Below, one piece after another: positions 24,924 through 33,861 of a DNA stretch of 38,061 nucleotides (position 1 is its first letter; every line of letters begins with the position of its first letter). The position numbers and the translations under genes were made by a program. The notes below the pieces were generated by a model, which had not been told where the DNA came from, searched no databases, and saw nothing but the letters and a program-made list of their open reading frames with translations. The stretch is from Campylobacteraceae bacterium (GTDB taxonomy: Bacteria; Campylobacterota; Campylobacteria; Campylobacterales; Sulfurovaceae), in the NCBI GenBank assembly GCA_027065385.1, contig JAMOOP010000102.1, forward strand, positions 1-38,061, in the 5' to 3' direction.

Positions 24924-25715
24924 ATGATAAGATTACTTTTACTACTAACACCTATAATGCTTTTAGCAAAAGTTCACTATGCCCAAGTTGAACCTTTTGA
25001 GACTACTACTCTTAAATCAGCTGTATCTGCACAAGTAGTTAAAGCAGATATATCTTTAGAGGGTAAAAGAGTAAAAAATAGTCTAATTATAGAGCTTGAT
25101 AATAAATTAGATAAAATTAAATTAACATCAGATAGAGAAGCTATTAAATTGATTAAGAGAATGATTTCTATAAATCAAAATACTCTATCTTCTCTTTTAA
25201 AATCATTAGAGAGACAAGAGGCGTATTATAATAGAATAAAGAGTATATCAACTGTATCTATAACTCAAAAAGATAAAGCATTCTATAGTTTTATTAATGC
25301 AAAAACTCAATATCTAAGTGTAAAAGAGAAAATAGAGTCTTTAAAAAAACAGAAACTTGACCTATTATATAATATAAATAGATTACAAGATAGTATTTCT
25401 AAAAAATCAATACGAATTAAAAATAGATTTTTAGATAAACTTTTAGTACATAAAGGTGATTTTGTAAATATGGGTGTTGCATTAGCTGTAATAAAAGATT
25501 TAACAAAAGCAAAACTTGTTATTTTTTTAGAAGAAGATGAACTAAAAGATATAAAATCAAAAAAAATCTATATAGATAATAAAAAGACAAATTATACTAT
25601 ATCTAAAATATGGTCTGTAACTGATAATAAATTTATATCTGCTTATAGAGCTGAAATTATTATTAAAAACCCTAAAGAGCATTTTTCAAAACTTTTAAAG
25701 GTTGAGTTTAAATAA
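24924..25715 (+). CDS. HlyD-like periplasmic adaptor (membrane fusion) protein
   Basis: The 263-residue protein has a short signal peptide (MIRLLLLLTPIMLLAKV). It has the split biotinyl-lipoyl layout of adaptor proteins: a first half (VSAQVVKADISLEGKRVKNSLIIELDN, about 34-60), an alpha-helical coiled hairpin (about 70-160), the second half (LDKLLVHKGDFVNMGVALAVIKD, about 171-193) and a beta-barrel domain to the end. Such proteins bridge an inner-membrane transporter and an outer-membrane channel. No ABC, RND or TolC-like gene is beside it, so the partner must lie elsewhere. Its own TGATATAAT promoter and a following hairpin make it a single-gene unit. Confidence 0.75.
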   Translation: MIRLLLLLTPIMLLAKVHYAQVEPFETTTLKSAVSAQVVKADISLEGKRVKNSLIIELDNKLDKIKLTSDREAIKLIKRMISINQNTLSSLLKSLERQEAYYNRIKSISTVSITQKDKAFYSFINAKTQYLSVKEKIESLKKQKLDLLYNINRLQDSISKKSIRIKNRFLDKLLVHKGDFVNMGVALAVIKDLTKAKLVIFLEEDELKDIKSKKIYIDNKKTNYTISKIWSVTDNKFISAYRAEIIIKNPKEHFSKLLKVEFK

Positions 25716-25716
25716 A

Positions 25717-25737
25717 AGGGTTAACTGTGTTAACCCT
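25717..25737 (+). terminator. Hairpin after the HlyD-like gene
   Basis: AGGGTTAAC (25717-25725), loop TGT, GTTAACCCT (25729-25737): a perfect 9-bp stem just after the stop. It is followed by CTCTCTAT rather than a clean U-tract. Confidence 0.6.
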
Positions 25738-25900
25738 CTCTATAGGCTCTTGATTAATAAAAGCTAAATACTATTTTAATACAGAGTTTTGGAAAAGTTG
25801 CATAATCTCACCTAATATAAATATTTTAAAATTATATCAGAAATAAGATACTATTATAGAGACTATATTTATGGGCTTTACTTTTTTAACTATTTTTTTT

Positions 25901-25909
25901 TGATATAAT
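25901..25909 (+). promoter_or_regulatory. Extended -10 promoter of dapB-purF
   Basis: TGATATAAT about 97 nt before the dapB ATG. The roughly 90-nt leader shows no riboswitch structure that I recognise. Confidence 0.6.
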
Positions 25910-26005
25910 CCTACTTATATTTTCCAAATTAATCTCAATTTTACTACTTTTAAGTTAGATAGAGTATTCTTTGGGAAAAGATAAATTAAATAGCAGGATT
26001 TTAAT

Positions 26006-26773
26006 ATGATAAAAGTAGGAATTGTAGGAAGTACAGGACGAATGGGTGAACACCTTATTAAAAATGTATTAGAAGATAAAGCACTTGATTTAAGTGTATT
26101 ACATGTTTTTGATGAGTTAAAGGTATCTATTCCTGATACTGTTTTAGTTACTAATAGTATGGAAGTTGTGCTAGAAAATAGTGATGTCATCATAGACTTC
26201 TCTGCACCTATTGCTACACAAGATTTATGCGAAAATGCACTTAAAAACCCTACACCATTAGTAATAGCAACAACAGGTTTTACAGAGCATCAACAAAATC
26301 TTTTAATAGAAGCCTCTAAAGAGATGCCAATTCTCTACTCTTCTAATATGTCAGCAGGTATTGCACTTTTAAAACAGTTAGTAGAGCAGGTATCGGCAAC
26401 TTTAAAAGATTTTGATATAGAGATAGTAGAACAGCACCATAGACATAAAGTTGATGCACCAAGTGGTACGGCTCTAACTTTAGGAGAGTTTGCAGCTAAA
26501 GGTAGAGGATTAGATTTAGATAGTGTTAGAATATCCGGAAGAGATGGACAGATTGGTGCAAGAAGCAAAGACGAGATAGCAGTTATGGCTCTTCGTGGTG
26601 GAGATATAGTTGGACGACACACAGTTGGATTTTATAATGATGGTGAGTTTTTAGAGCTAAACCATACAGCTACAAGTAGAGAGACTTTCTCAAAAGGTGC
26701 AATTAGAGCATCTAAATGGGTGGTAAATCAGAAAAGTGGTCTATACTCAATAAATGACTGCTTAGGAATATAG
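26006..26773 (+). CDS. dapB: 4-hydroxy-tetrahydrodipicolinate reductase
   Basis: The second committed step of lysine and diaminopimelate synthesis, using NAD(P)H. The 255 residues show the nucleotide-binding VGIVGSTGRMGEHL at the N-terminus, the VIDFSAP segment, the VIATTGFTE stretch, and the catalytic/substrate region EQHHRHKVDAPSGTALTLGE, with the HHRHK motif intact. ALRGGDIVGRHTVGF is also typical. The product feeds meso-DAP to peptidoglycan, the substrate of the wall enzymes in this window. It starts after a 290-nt spacer with a promoter, and its stop is followed after a single base by the purF ATG, so the two genes are cotranscribed. Confidence 0.96.
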   Translation: MIKVGIVGSTGRMGEHLIKNVLEDKALDLSVLHVFDELKVSIPDTVLVTNSMEVVLENSDVIIDFSAPIATQDLCENALKNPTPLVIATTGFTEHQQNLLIEASKEMPILYSSNMSAGIALLKQLVEQVSATLKDFDIEIVEQHHRHKVDAPSGTALTLGEFAAKGRGLDLDSVRISGRDGQIGARSKDEIAVMALRGGDIVGRHTVGFYNDGEFLELNHTATSRETFSKGAIRASKWVVNQKSGLYSINDCLGI

Positions 26774-26774
26774 T

Positions 26775-28145
26775 ATGTGCGCTATTGTTGGGGTATATGG
26801 CGATGAGAATTCTGCAAAGATTGCATATTATGCACTCTTTTCAATGCAACATAGAGGACAAGAGTCAACAGGAATATCATCGGCAGATGGAGAGAGAATT
26901 CGTCTTATAAAAAAACGGGGTTTAGTAACAGAAGTTTTTGATGAAGATACTTTAAAAAAGCTAGATGGTTGTTGTGCTATTGGACATAACCGATACTCCA
27001 CAGCAGGAGATGACTCTATTTTAGATGCACAACCTGTTTTTGCCAAATATAAATTAGGTGAAATCTCTGTAGCTCATAATGGAAACTTAGTAAATAAGTA
27101 TGAGGTTAGAAATAGACTTATAAATAGAGGTGCAATTTTCCAAACAGGAATGGATACAGAAAATATAGTTCATCTAATAGCTAAAAGTCAAGAGGATAAA
27201 CTAGAAGCTCGTATTAAAGATATGCTTAAAAAAATAGAGGGTGCTTACTGTTTAGCTATTCAGAGTCGTGGAAAGATGTTTGTTATTCGTGATAAATTTG
27301 GAATTAGACCTCTTAGCCTTGGAAAACTTAAAAATGGTACTTGGATAGTTGCAAGTGAAACTTGTGCATTTGATTTAGTTGGAGCTGAATTTATTAGAGA
27401 TGTTCGCCCAGGTGAGATGTTAACTTTTGAACAAGGAAAAGAGCCATTTTCAGAGCAGATTTTTGAACCAGATTATCACCCTTGTGCATTTGAGTATATT
27501 TATTTTGCTAGACCTGATTCTATTATAGATAATAAAAATGTATATAGTATGCGTTTAAAAATGGGCAGACAGTTAGCAAAAGAGACACCTGCTGATATTG
27601 ATTTAGTTTTACCTGTTCCAGACTCTGGAGTAGCAGCAGCTAGAGGATTTGCTGAAGGGTTAGGAGTTCCTTTTGAAATGGGAATAGTTAGAAACCACTA
27701 TGTGGGAAGAACTTTTATAGAACCAACCCAAGAGATTAGAGAGCTAAAGGTAAAACTAAAACTATCTCCTATTAGAGGGTTAATAGAGGGAAAAAGAGTA
27801 GCAATAGTTGATGACTCATTAGTTAGAGGTACAACATCTAAACAGATAGTAAAGATGTTAAAAGAGGCAGGTGCAACAGAAGTTCACATGCGTATAGCTG
27901 CACCTGAAATTAAATATCCTTGTAGATATGGAATTGATACTCCTACAAAAGAGGAACTAATTTCTACTAAATATACTCCTAAAGAGATAGCAAAAGAGAT
28001 GAATGCAGACTCTTTAGGCTTTTTATCTATAGAGGGTTTAAAATCTTCACTTGGGAAAGATAGAGACTACTCATTAGTTAGTTTTGATGGAAACTATTTT
28101 GCAGGTGGAAGTGAAAATAGTCCTGATTGTAAAGATTGCGATTAA
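26775..28145 (+). CDS. purF: Amidophosphoribosyltransferase
   Basis: The first step of de novo purine synthesis: PRPP and glutamine to phosphoribosylamine. The 456-residue protein starts MCAIVGVYG, where Cys2 becomes the N-terminal nucleophile after Met removal (there is no propeptide). The glutaminase half has HRGQEST, HNRYST and AHNGNLVN. The phosphoribosyltransferase half has the PRPP motif VAIVDDSLVRGTTS (342-355). Four cysteines at C237, C383, C452 and C455 (the last two in SPDCKDCD) match the ligands of the [4Fe-4S] cluster in the Bacillus-type enzyme, so an oxygen-sensitive cluster is predicted. It is coupled to dapB. A terminator follows inside the end of the convergent exosortase gene. 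Confidence 0.96.
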   Translation: MCAIVGVYGDENSAKIAYYALFSMQHRGQESTGISSADGERIRLIKKRGLVTEVFDEDTLKKLDGCCAIGHNRYSTAGDDSILDAQPVFAKYKLGEISVAHNGNLVNKYEVRNRLINRGAIFQTGMDTENIVHLIAKSQEDKLEARIKDMLKKIEGAYCLAIQSRGKMFVIRDKFGIRPLSLGKLKNGTWIVASETCAFDLVGAEFIRDVRPGEMLTFEQGKEPFSEQIFEPDYHPCAFEYIYFARPDSIIDNKNVYSMRLKMGRQLAKETPADIDLVLPVPDSGVAAARGFAEGLGVPFEMGIVRNHYVGRTFIEPTQEIRELKVKLKLSPIRGLIEGKRVAIVDDSLVRGTTSKQIVKMLKEAGATEVHMRIAAPEIKYPCRYGIDTPTKEELISTKYTPKEIAKEMNADSLGFLSIEGLKSSLGKDRDYSLVSFDGNYFAGGSENSPDCKDCD

Positions 28146-28147
28146 TT

Positions 28148-28642
28148 TTAAAGATGGTGATTTGTATCACCTCTTTTTAATCTTCTAGTTTTAATAAATA
28201 GTATAAAAAGAAGCAAAGCTGTAAATATAAGTAGAGAGTTTCCTATAAAATCATGAGCTAAAGAGAAGTTACTTTTACTTTGAAGCACTACTTTTGTTAT
28301 AAGCCATATTCTAAAAATATTTATAGAAACAATAGTAATATATCCATATATAATCCATTTTAATTTATGTTGTAAAGATGAAGGAAAAGCAATAATAGAG
28401 GCTAAAAAGAAAAGATAAGGAATTAATCCATTACAATCTTTTTCTATAATTAAACTATAGTGTGAGTCTATTATAATTTTATCTCCAATCATTTGATTAG
28501 TTGGAAGAGTTAATGATGTAAGGTATGATGTAAAATTGGTTTGAATAGAGTTTATTATATCTGCTATAGGAGATATATCAAAGTAAAATATAGCAAATAG
28601 TAAAATTATATTAAACCAATAGAAAATTAAAAATTTTTTCAT
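28148..28642 (-). CDS. Exosortase/archaeosortase-like membrane transpeptidase
   Basis: The 164-residue membrane protein has about five hydrophobic segments and the exosortase catalytic triad: C70 in EKDCNGLIPYLFFLASIIAFP, R111 in NIFRIWLI and H130 in AHDFIGNSLLIF. Exosortases cleave C-terminal sorting signals (such as PEP-CTERM) and transfer the protein to a surface acceptor. It is the last gene of the type II secretion operon: its ATG overlaps the stop of the pseudopilin gene by one base (TAATG), so it is translationally coupled. No protein in the window ends in a motif-TM-basic sorting signal, so the substrate is elsewhere. It is short compared with full EpsH proteins. The exact subfamily is not assigned. 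Confidence 0.8.
   Translation of the reverse strand: MKKFLIFYWFNIILLFAIFYFDISPIADIINSIQTNFTSYLTSLTLPTNQMIGDKIIIDSHYSLIIEKDCNGLIPYLFFLASIIAFPSSLQHKLKWIIYGYITIVSINIFRIWLITKVVLQSKSNFSLAHDFIGNSLLIFTALLLFILFIKTRRLKRGDTNHHL
28150..28178 (+). terminator. Terminator of dapB-purF, inside the 3' end of the exosortase gene
   Basis: AAAGA(T)GGTGAT (28150-28161), loop TTGT, ATCACC-TCTTT (28166-28176), then a run of Ts to 28178. The single T bulge and the U-tract make a good rho-independent terminator for purF. Confidence 0.7.
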
Positions 28643-29253
28643 TATATTTTTGCTGGTACAAACTCATGGTGTTTTCTATTTTCAGCATCTTTACTTAACT
28701 GTGTTGGACTCATTAGTTTTATTTTTGGACGAGCTTTTGATATATTTTGTATCATAAAAGTTTGAACATCTTGTCCTGTTGGTTCTATTATAAATAGTAT
28801 TTTATCCTTTTTTTTACTTCTATATGCTGTAAAAAGTTCTATATTTTTAGATATTTTATCAATTTCAACTTTCTCATCTTCTCTTAGAGGTAGTTTATAA
28901 TCTATTCCTTCTATACGAAGTAGAGTATTATCCTCTTTATATACTAACCATGCCACTTTAGCACTATATAAACCATATAGAGAGTGTTTTGTTTTATTTA
29001 TAATAACTCTATAAAAATTTTTATCTCTATTCTCAATGGTAATATTACTATCTGATTGTAATAAATCTATATATAGAGTTTTTGCACCCTTCATACTATC
29101 TGAACTTCTCTCTAAATAGTGAAAAAGATTTTTATTAGAGGCTCTTAATATATCAGCACTTCTATATAATGCCATTAATACTAATGAGAGTAGCATTATA
29201 GATATAAGCACCTCCAATAGAGTAAACCCTCTTTTTAAATTCTTAATTTTCAA
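28642..29253 (-). CDS. Minor pseudopilin (GspJ-like) of the type II secretion system
   Basis: Carries the prepilin peptidase site KRG|FTLLEVLISIMLLSLVLMAL, with Gly at -1 and Glu at +5. A roughly 180-residue soluble domain follows, rich in beta structure, as in GspJ-type minor pseudopilins. I chose the TTG at 29253, which gives an 8-residue leader and follows the gspE stop. The ATG at 29325 would give a 32-residue leader and a 53-nt overlap into gspE, and is also possible. The call between GspJ and GspI is not secure; size and position favour GspJ. It is coupled to the exosortase gene downstream. Confidence 0.75.
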   Translation of the reverse strand: MKIKNLKRGFTLLEVLISIMLLSLVLMALYRSADILRASNKNLFHYLERSSDSMKGAKTLYIDLLQSDSNITIENRDKNFYRVIINKTKHSLYGLYSAKVAWLVYKEDNTLLRIEGIDYKLPLREDEKVEIDKISKNIELFTAYRSKKKDKILFIIEPTGQDVQTFMIQNISKARPKIKLMSPTQLSKDAENRKHHEFVPAKI

Positions 29254-29272
29254 TTCTAAATTCTCAATTATT

Positions 29273-30811
29273 TTAATCTTCCATAATCCCAATACGAACA
29301 GCCTCTTCATAAGAGGTCTCTCCATTAATTAGCATCTCTTTTAATTTATCTGCAATAGTTATCATTCCAGCTCTTTTAACACCCATTCTTATTTGATGGT
29401 CATTTAATCCATCTTTCATCATGGTTTTTACATCATCATTCATAATAAAGAGTTCACCAACAGCTCTTCTTCCTTTATATCCTGTATAGTCACACTCTTT
29501 ACACCCTTTGGCTGTATAAAAAGTTATATCTGTGGGTAAATTTAACTCATCTATAACTGTTGGAGATAGTTTAGTCTCTTCTTTACAAGAAGGACATAAT
29601 ACTCTTGTAAGTCTTTGAGCTAAAACACCTAAAAGTGTAGAAGAGATTAAAAACTCCTCTATTCCCATATCCATAAGACGACTAAGTGCAGAGGTAGCAT
29701 CATTTGTGTGAAGTGTTGATAGCATAAGGTGACCTGTTAAGGCTGAACGAAGAGCAATATCGGCTGTTTCACTATCTCTAATCTCTCCTACCATTATAAT
29801 ATCTGGGTCTTGTCTAAGTATAGAACGAAGTCCAGCTGCAAAGGTTAGTCCTACTTTTGCATTTACTTGAATTTGATTTACATTTTCAGCATTATATTCA
29901 ACTGGGTCTTCTACTGTAATAATATTTTTATCTGGTGTTGCTATATGTTGCAGACATGCGTGAAGAGTTGTTGATTTTCCTGAACCTGTAGGACCTGTTA
30001 CAAGTATCATACCATGTGGGTGGGTTAATAATCTATTTAAATCTTTTGTTAACTGTTCTGAAAATCCTAAACTTTGAAGAGTTGGAATATTTTCGCTCTG
30101 CATAAGCATTCTCATAACAACTCTTTCACCATAATATGTAGGCAGAACTGAAACCCTAATATCTAAAGTCTTACCTGCAATAGTAACTTGAGTTCTACCA
30201 TCTTGTGGAACTCTCTTTTCTGATATATCTAAATTTGATATAACTTTAATTCTTGATATAACTAGACCTGTAATATTTTTATCTATATCAAGGTGTTTTT
30301 TTAATGCTCCATCAATTCTAAGTCTAACTTCACCCTTTTTCTCTAGTGTCTCAATATGAATATCAGATGCACCCTTTTTTATGGCTTGGAAAAATAGAGA
30401 GTTAACAAGCTTTACAACAGGAGCTGACTCTTCATTTGATAGTAAATCTTGTGAATTTCGTATAAAGTCAAGTAAATCAGACTCAACCTCAATAATATCA
30501 TCTCCACTTTCAGTTGAAATCGAGTCAAAATCACTACCTGTTTTAATCTCTAAAAACTTATTTTGTAATCTCTCAAAGCTATCTCTATCAACTTCTACTA
30601 TAGGATAATCTATATCTAATTTAGATAAATGATTTAGTGCCATTGCCATATTTTTTTTATCAATTACTGTGCATTTCTTTCCTTGAACAAAAGCAAAAAG
30701 AAGATGATGTTTCATAGCCAAAGTATTATCAATCTCTTCACTCCAAAATGGTTCTAAGTCAATATTTTCAATAAATGGTAATCTAATCACTAAATGTAGT
30801 CCCTTCATCAT
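29273..30811 (-). CDS. gspE: Type II secretion ATPase GspE
   Basis: The cytoplasmic hexameric ATPase that drives pseudopilus assembly. The 512 residues have a divergent N-terminal domain (1-125), then the T2SSE core with Walker A GPTGSGKST (273-281), the Asp box ITVEDPVEY, Walker B DPDIIMVGEIRDSETA, the His box LSTLHTNDA, and a zinc-binding CPSC...CKEC cluster in the C-terminal part. All motifs are intact. Its start overlaps gspD by 29 nt; two adjacent ATGs (30811, 30808) are both possible. The gene is a true secretion ATPase rather than PilB-type by operon context (secretin, GspC, GspL/M-like). Confidence 0.93.
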   Translation of the reverse strand: MMKGLHLVIRLPFIENIDLEPFWSEEIDNTLAMKHHLLFAFVQGKKCTVIDKKNMAMALNHLSKLDIDYPIVEVDRDSFERLQNKFLEIKTGSDFDSISTESGDDIIEVESDLLDFIRNSQDLLSNEESAPVVKLVNSLFFQAIKKGASDIHIETLEKKGEVRLRIDGALKKHLDIDKNITGLVISRIKVISNLDISEKRVPQDGRTQVTIAGKTLDIRVSVLPTYYGERVVMRMLMQSENIPTLQSLGFSEQLTKDLNRLLTHPHGMILVTGPTGSGKSTTLHACLQHIATPDKNIITVEDPVEYNAENVNQIQVNAKVGLTFAAGLRSILRQDPDIIMVGEIRDSETADIALRSALTGHLMLSTLHTNDATSALSRLMDMGIEEFLISSTLLGVLAQRLTRVLCPSCKEETKLSPTVIDELNLPTDITFYTAKGCKECDYTGYKGRRAVGELFIMNDDVKTMMKDGLNDHQIRMGVKRAGMITIADKLKEMLINGETSYEEAVRIGIMED

Positions 30812-33020
30812 ACTCTATACCAGTATTTATTTGGTCTAAATTAATCTTTTTATTTGGTTGATTAATTGTATCTAAAATAGATTCACTTCTTATAGTATTA
30901 TCCTCTTTGCTCTCTATATAAGAGTCATCTGTAATCTCTTTTGGTATTATAGGAGACTCTTCTACTTCGCTAGAGCTAGATATAGTCTCATATCTACTAT
31001 CTTTTGATTTACTAGAGAATGTAACATGTTCTTTATTATCTTTCATACCAAGTCGTCTCTGTTCTAATTTATTTAATACAATTTTATTAAATTTCTCTTG
31101 AATAGAGTCTAACTCCTCTAAATGTTTTCTTAGAGTTACTAAATCTGTACTCTTTTTTACTATATATGGTGTAAGATATATTACAACATTAATTTTACTT
31201 TTAGCCTCACCTTGTGAAGTAAATAGTTTTCCTAAAATTGGAATGTCTCCTAAAATTGGAATTTTTGTAAAACTTTTTCCTGTTGATGTTTTAATTAATC
31301 CACCTAAAATAATAGTCTCTGCATTATTAACTATAGCATTTGTTTTAACTGACCGTTTAGTGGTGGTTGGTCTATCTGCTGATGCACCAGAACCGGGTAA
31401 AATATCTTCAATAGTTGTCTCAACCTCTAAAGATACTTTATTATTACTAGATAGTCTAGGTTTTACTTTTAAAGTTATACCTATATCTTCTCTACTGTAG
31501 TTATTAAGAACATTTGAACTTCCTTGTGTACTCTGTTGAGATTGAGTTAAAATAGATTGTGTTCTTCCTACATAGATAGTTGACTCTTTATTATTTGTAC
31601 TTAGTACAGATGGCTCTGATAATATTTGTGCAGCACCATTCTGTTTTAAAAGGTCAAGACTTAAACCCATAGAGAAAATCTGTTTAATTCCACTCTCAAA
31701 AGAGAAATTACTTGTTGTCTCTCTACCTATTGGATTTCCTGCATCATTATAAACTGTTTTTGTACTACCTTGATTTAAAAAGCTCATAAGTTCTCCTGAA
31801 ATCGCTAAAGGTGCAGCACCAGAGTTTGCAAGTAGCGAAAATACTCCTTTTGATGTAATTGCTCCCCCACTAAATCCATATTTTAATCCTATTTTTTCAG
31901 AAAGGTCGGTATTAACTTCTACAATTTTAGCTTTAATATATACTTGTGCTTTTTCTATATCTAAGGCATCTATAGTCTGTCTAATATTTGCAATTTGAGC
32001 CTTGTTTGCTAAGACTATTAGTGCATTTCTCTCTACATCACTAGCAATTACAGCTTTTTTAACCTTTTTATCTTTTTTTGGCAAAGGTGAACGGGGATTT
32101 CTTTTTACTGGAACTCTTGCCCCTTTTATTACTGCATGTATAGAACCACTTGAACCTAAATTCCCTGTCATTTGAGGCAGAAGTTTAGCTAAAATCTTTT
32201 CCATCTCTTCAACATTTGAGTTTTGAAGTGGAATAACATACATCTTTTGAATATCTTCATCTTCTCCTTTTACATCAAGCTCTCTAATATATCTAACTAA
32301 CTTATTTATATTTCTGCTATTTCCAATTAAGATAATAGAGTTACTACTCTCATCTTTTAAAACAGATACCTTTTCACTTTTAATATCTTGCGGAAAAAGT
32401 GTTTTTGACATACTAAGAATATTTGGAAATACTGTTTTAACATAAGCATTTTGTAAAGTTACAACTCGACTTGTTTTTTTCTCTCCATGCTCTATTTTAT
32501 CTATTAATTTTTTAACAGATTTTAGAGTTCTAGGATAAGCAGTAATAGCCAAAAGGTTATTATTTTTAAATGAAACAACTTTAGCACTTTTATGTAATAG
32601 TGGTTTTATTTTTGTTCTAATAACAGCTGCATTTACGCTATTTAATTTAAATATAACAGTCTCCATTGTACCACTATTTCTTCTACTTATACTACTTCTA
32701 ACAGGTAACCCTTTTCCTGCAGCATCTGGGCTTCTTACAACTTGGTAGTAATCACCTTGATTTATTAGAGTCATCTTTTTACTCTCTAAAATAGCATTAG
32801 CAAGAGGAATTAGTTGACTCTTATCAATAGGTTTATTAGATACAAAATTTATTTTTCCTTTTATCTCTCCATCAATTAATATATTTTTACCAGTAATCTT
32901 ACCAACCATTTTAATAAAATCACCAATCTCTAAATTTTTAAAATTTACATTGACTTTTTCTGCATAAGTAAAAAGGGTTAATATCATAATTAATCCCAAT
33001 ACTCTTTTAATGAATTTCAT
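30783..33020 (-). CDS. gspD: Type II secretion outer-membrane secretin GspD
   Basis: Forms the outer-membrane gate. The 745 residues have a signal peptide (cleavage near residue 20, FTYAEK), an N0 domain (VNFKNLEIGDFIKMVGKITGKNILID), N1-N3 modules (for example VFKLNSVNAAVIRTKIKPLL and MYVIPLQNSNVEEMEKILAKLL), a Lys/Pro-rich insert in N3, and the secretin beta-barrel with AQILSEPSVLSTNNKEST and VPILGDIPILGKLF. About 110 residues follow the secretin domain, rich in Ser, Glu and Asp; they may be an S-domain or a lineage-specific tail. It overlaps both neighbouring genes, gspC by 14 nt and gspE by 29 nt. Confidence 0.94.
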   Translation of the reverse strand: MKFIKRVLGLIMILTLFTYAEKVNVNFKNLEIGDFIKMVGKITGKNILIDGEIKGKINFVSNKPIDKSQLIPLANAILESKKMTLINQGDYYQVVRSPDAAGKGLPVRSSISRRNSGTMETVIFKLNSVNAAVIRTKIKPLLHKSAKVVSFKNNNLLAITAYPRTLKSVKKLIDKIEHGEKKTSRVVTLQNAYVKTVFPNILSMSKTLFPQDIKSEKVSVLKDESSNSIILIGNSRNINKLVRYIRELDVKGEDEDIQKMYVIPLQNSNVEEMEKILAKLLPQMTGNLGSSGSIHAVIKGARVPVKRNPRSPLPKKDKKVKKAVIASDVERNALIVLANKAQIANIRQTIDALDIEKAQVYIKAKIVEVNTDLSEKIGLKYGFSGGAITSKGVFSLLANSGAAPLAISGELMSFLNQGSTKTVYNDAGNPIGRETTSNFSFESGIKQIFSMGLSLDLLKQNGAAQILSEPSVLSTNNKESTIYVGRTQSILTQSQQSTQGSSNVLNNYSREDIGITLKVKPRLSSNNKVSLEVETTIEDILPGSGASADRPTTTKRSVKTNAIVNNAETIILGGLIKTSTGKSFTKIPILGDIPILGKLFTSQGEAKSKINVVIYLTPYIVKKSTDLVTLRKHLEELDSIQEKFNKIVLNKLEQRRLGMKDNKEHVTFSSKSKDSRYETISSSSEVEESPIIPKEITDDSYIESKEDNTIRSESILDTINQPNKKINLDQINTGIEYDEGTTFSD

Positions 33021-33861
33021 ACTCTAACTCCATATCTTGATTATTTCTTGTTATACCTAGCGTTAGGCTATCTATATCTCCTATCTCTTTATAAAAAGAG
33101 AAAGCTGCGTTATAACTATTTAACTCTTGTCCATTAATAGATTTTAAAATATCGCCTCTTTTCAGACCTAACTTTTCAAAGTCACTACCTCTTTTTACAA
33201 AGTTTACTTTAAATCCATCTAAAATACCATCTGTTTTATGCTCTCCAATACCAACATCTTTCCATATTTTATCAATATCTTTAGTATAAGAGGTTAGTAG
33301 CCCTTTAGATACAATCTTACTCTCTCCATCACTACTTACTATTATCCCTTTATCTTTTAACTTATCTTTTATTTTCTGTTTAGTTGGTGTAGATTTAATC
33401 ACCTTTATTGCATTAGGATTTTTAATAGTACTTCCTTCTAACATTAGTTTAAACTCTTTTCCACCCTTTTTAAATATTGCATAATCAGCTCCAGCTGATA
33501 CTAATATAAAACCATCTATATCTTCACCTTTAGATAATACTTTTGTTTTATTTGCTTTTGAAACAGTTACTACTAAACTCTCTTTAGAATTATATAATGC
33601 TAAAAGTTTTATTCCTCTCATAGTAATAACAATAGGTGCTTTTTTAGGTTTTTTTACAGCTTGTATAGGTGCTGTTTTTGATTTATTTGCTAATTTTACA
33701 CGATAATATAGAGGTTTTAATTTAGCTTTTTCAATATGCTCTACTCCTGAATTTGGCAAAAATAGTAAAGAGATGGTAAACCAAACTATTTTAACAACTA
33801 TTATAATGGCTAATATAAAGACTATTTTAGAAAGAAGTTTATTAATTAAAAAATTTTTCAT
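33007..33861 (-). CDS. gspC: Type II secretion protein GspC-like (PDZ)
   Basis: An inner-membrane protein linking the platform to the secretin. It has one TM helix (about 14-35), a linker, a homology-region domain (about 70-150, with ITMRGIKLLALYNSKESLVVT) that binds the secretin N0 domain, and a C-terminal PDZ domain (about 215-284, with LDGFKVNFVKRGSDFEKLGLKRGDILKSINGQ). I place the start at the ATG at 33861, because AAGGGG sits 8 nt before it. An ATG at 33879 would add six residues. Next to gspD, as in most type II loci. It overlaps the gene upstream by 20 nt. Confidence 0.85.
   Translation of the reverse strand: MKNFLINKLLSKIVFILAIIIVVKIVWFTISLLFLPNSGVEHIEKAKLKPLYYRVKLANKSKTAPIQAVKKPKKAPIVITMRGIKLLALYNSKESLVVTVSKANKTKVLSKGEDIDGFILVSAGADYAIFKKGGKEFKLMLEGSTIKNPNAIKVIKSTPTKQKIKDKLKDKGIIVSSDGESKIVSKGLLTSYTKDIDKIWKDVGIGEHKTDGILDGFKVNFVKRGSDFEKLGLKRGDILKSINGQELNSYNAAFSFYKEIGDIDSLTLGITRNNQDMELEYEIH

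Noticed and set aside
25910-26005. Lysine riboswitch in the dapB leader
   Set aside because: The leader of about 90 nt is too short for the lysine riboswitch and shows none of its conserved core that I could recognise.
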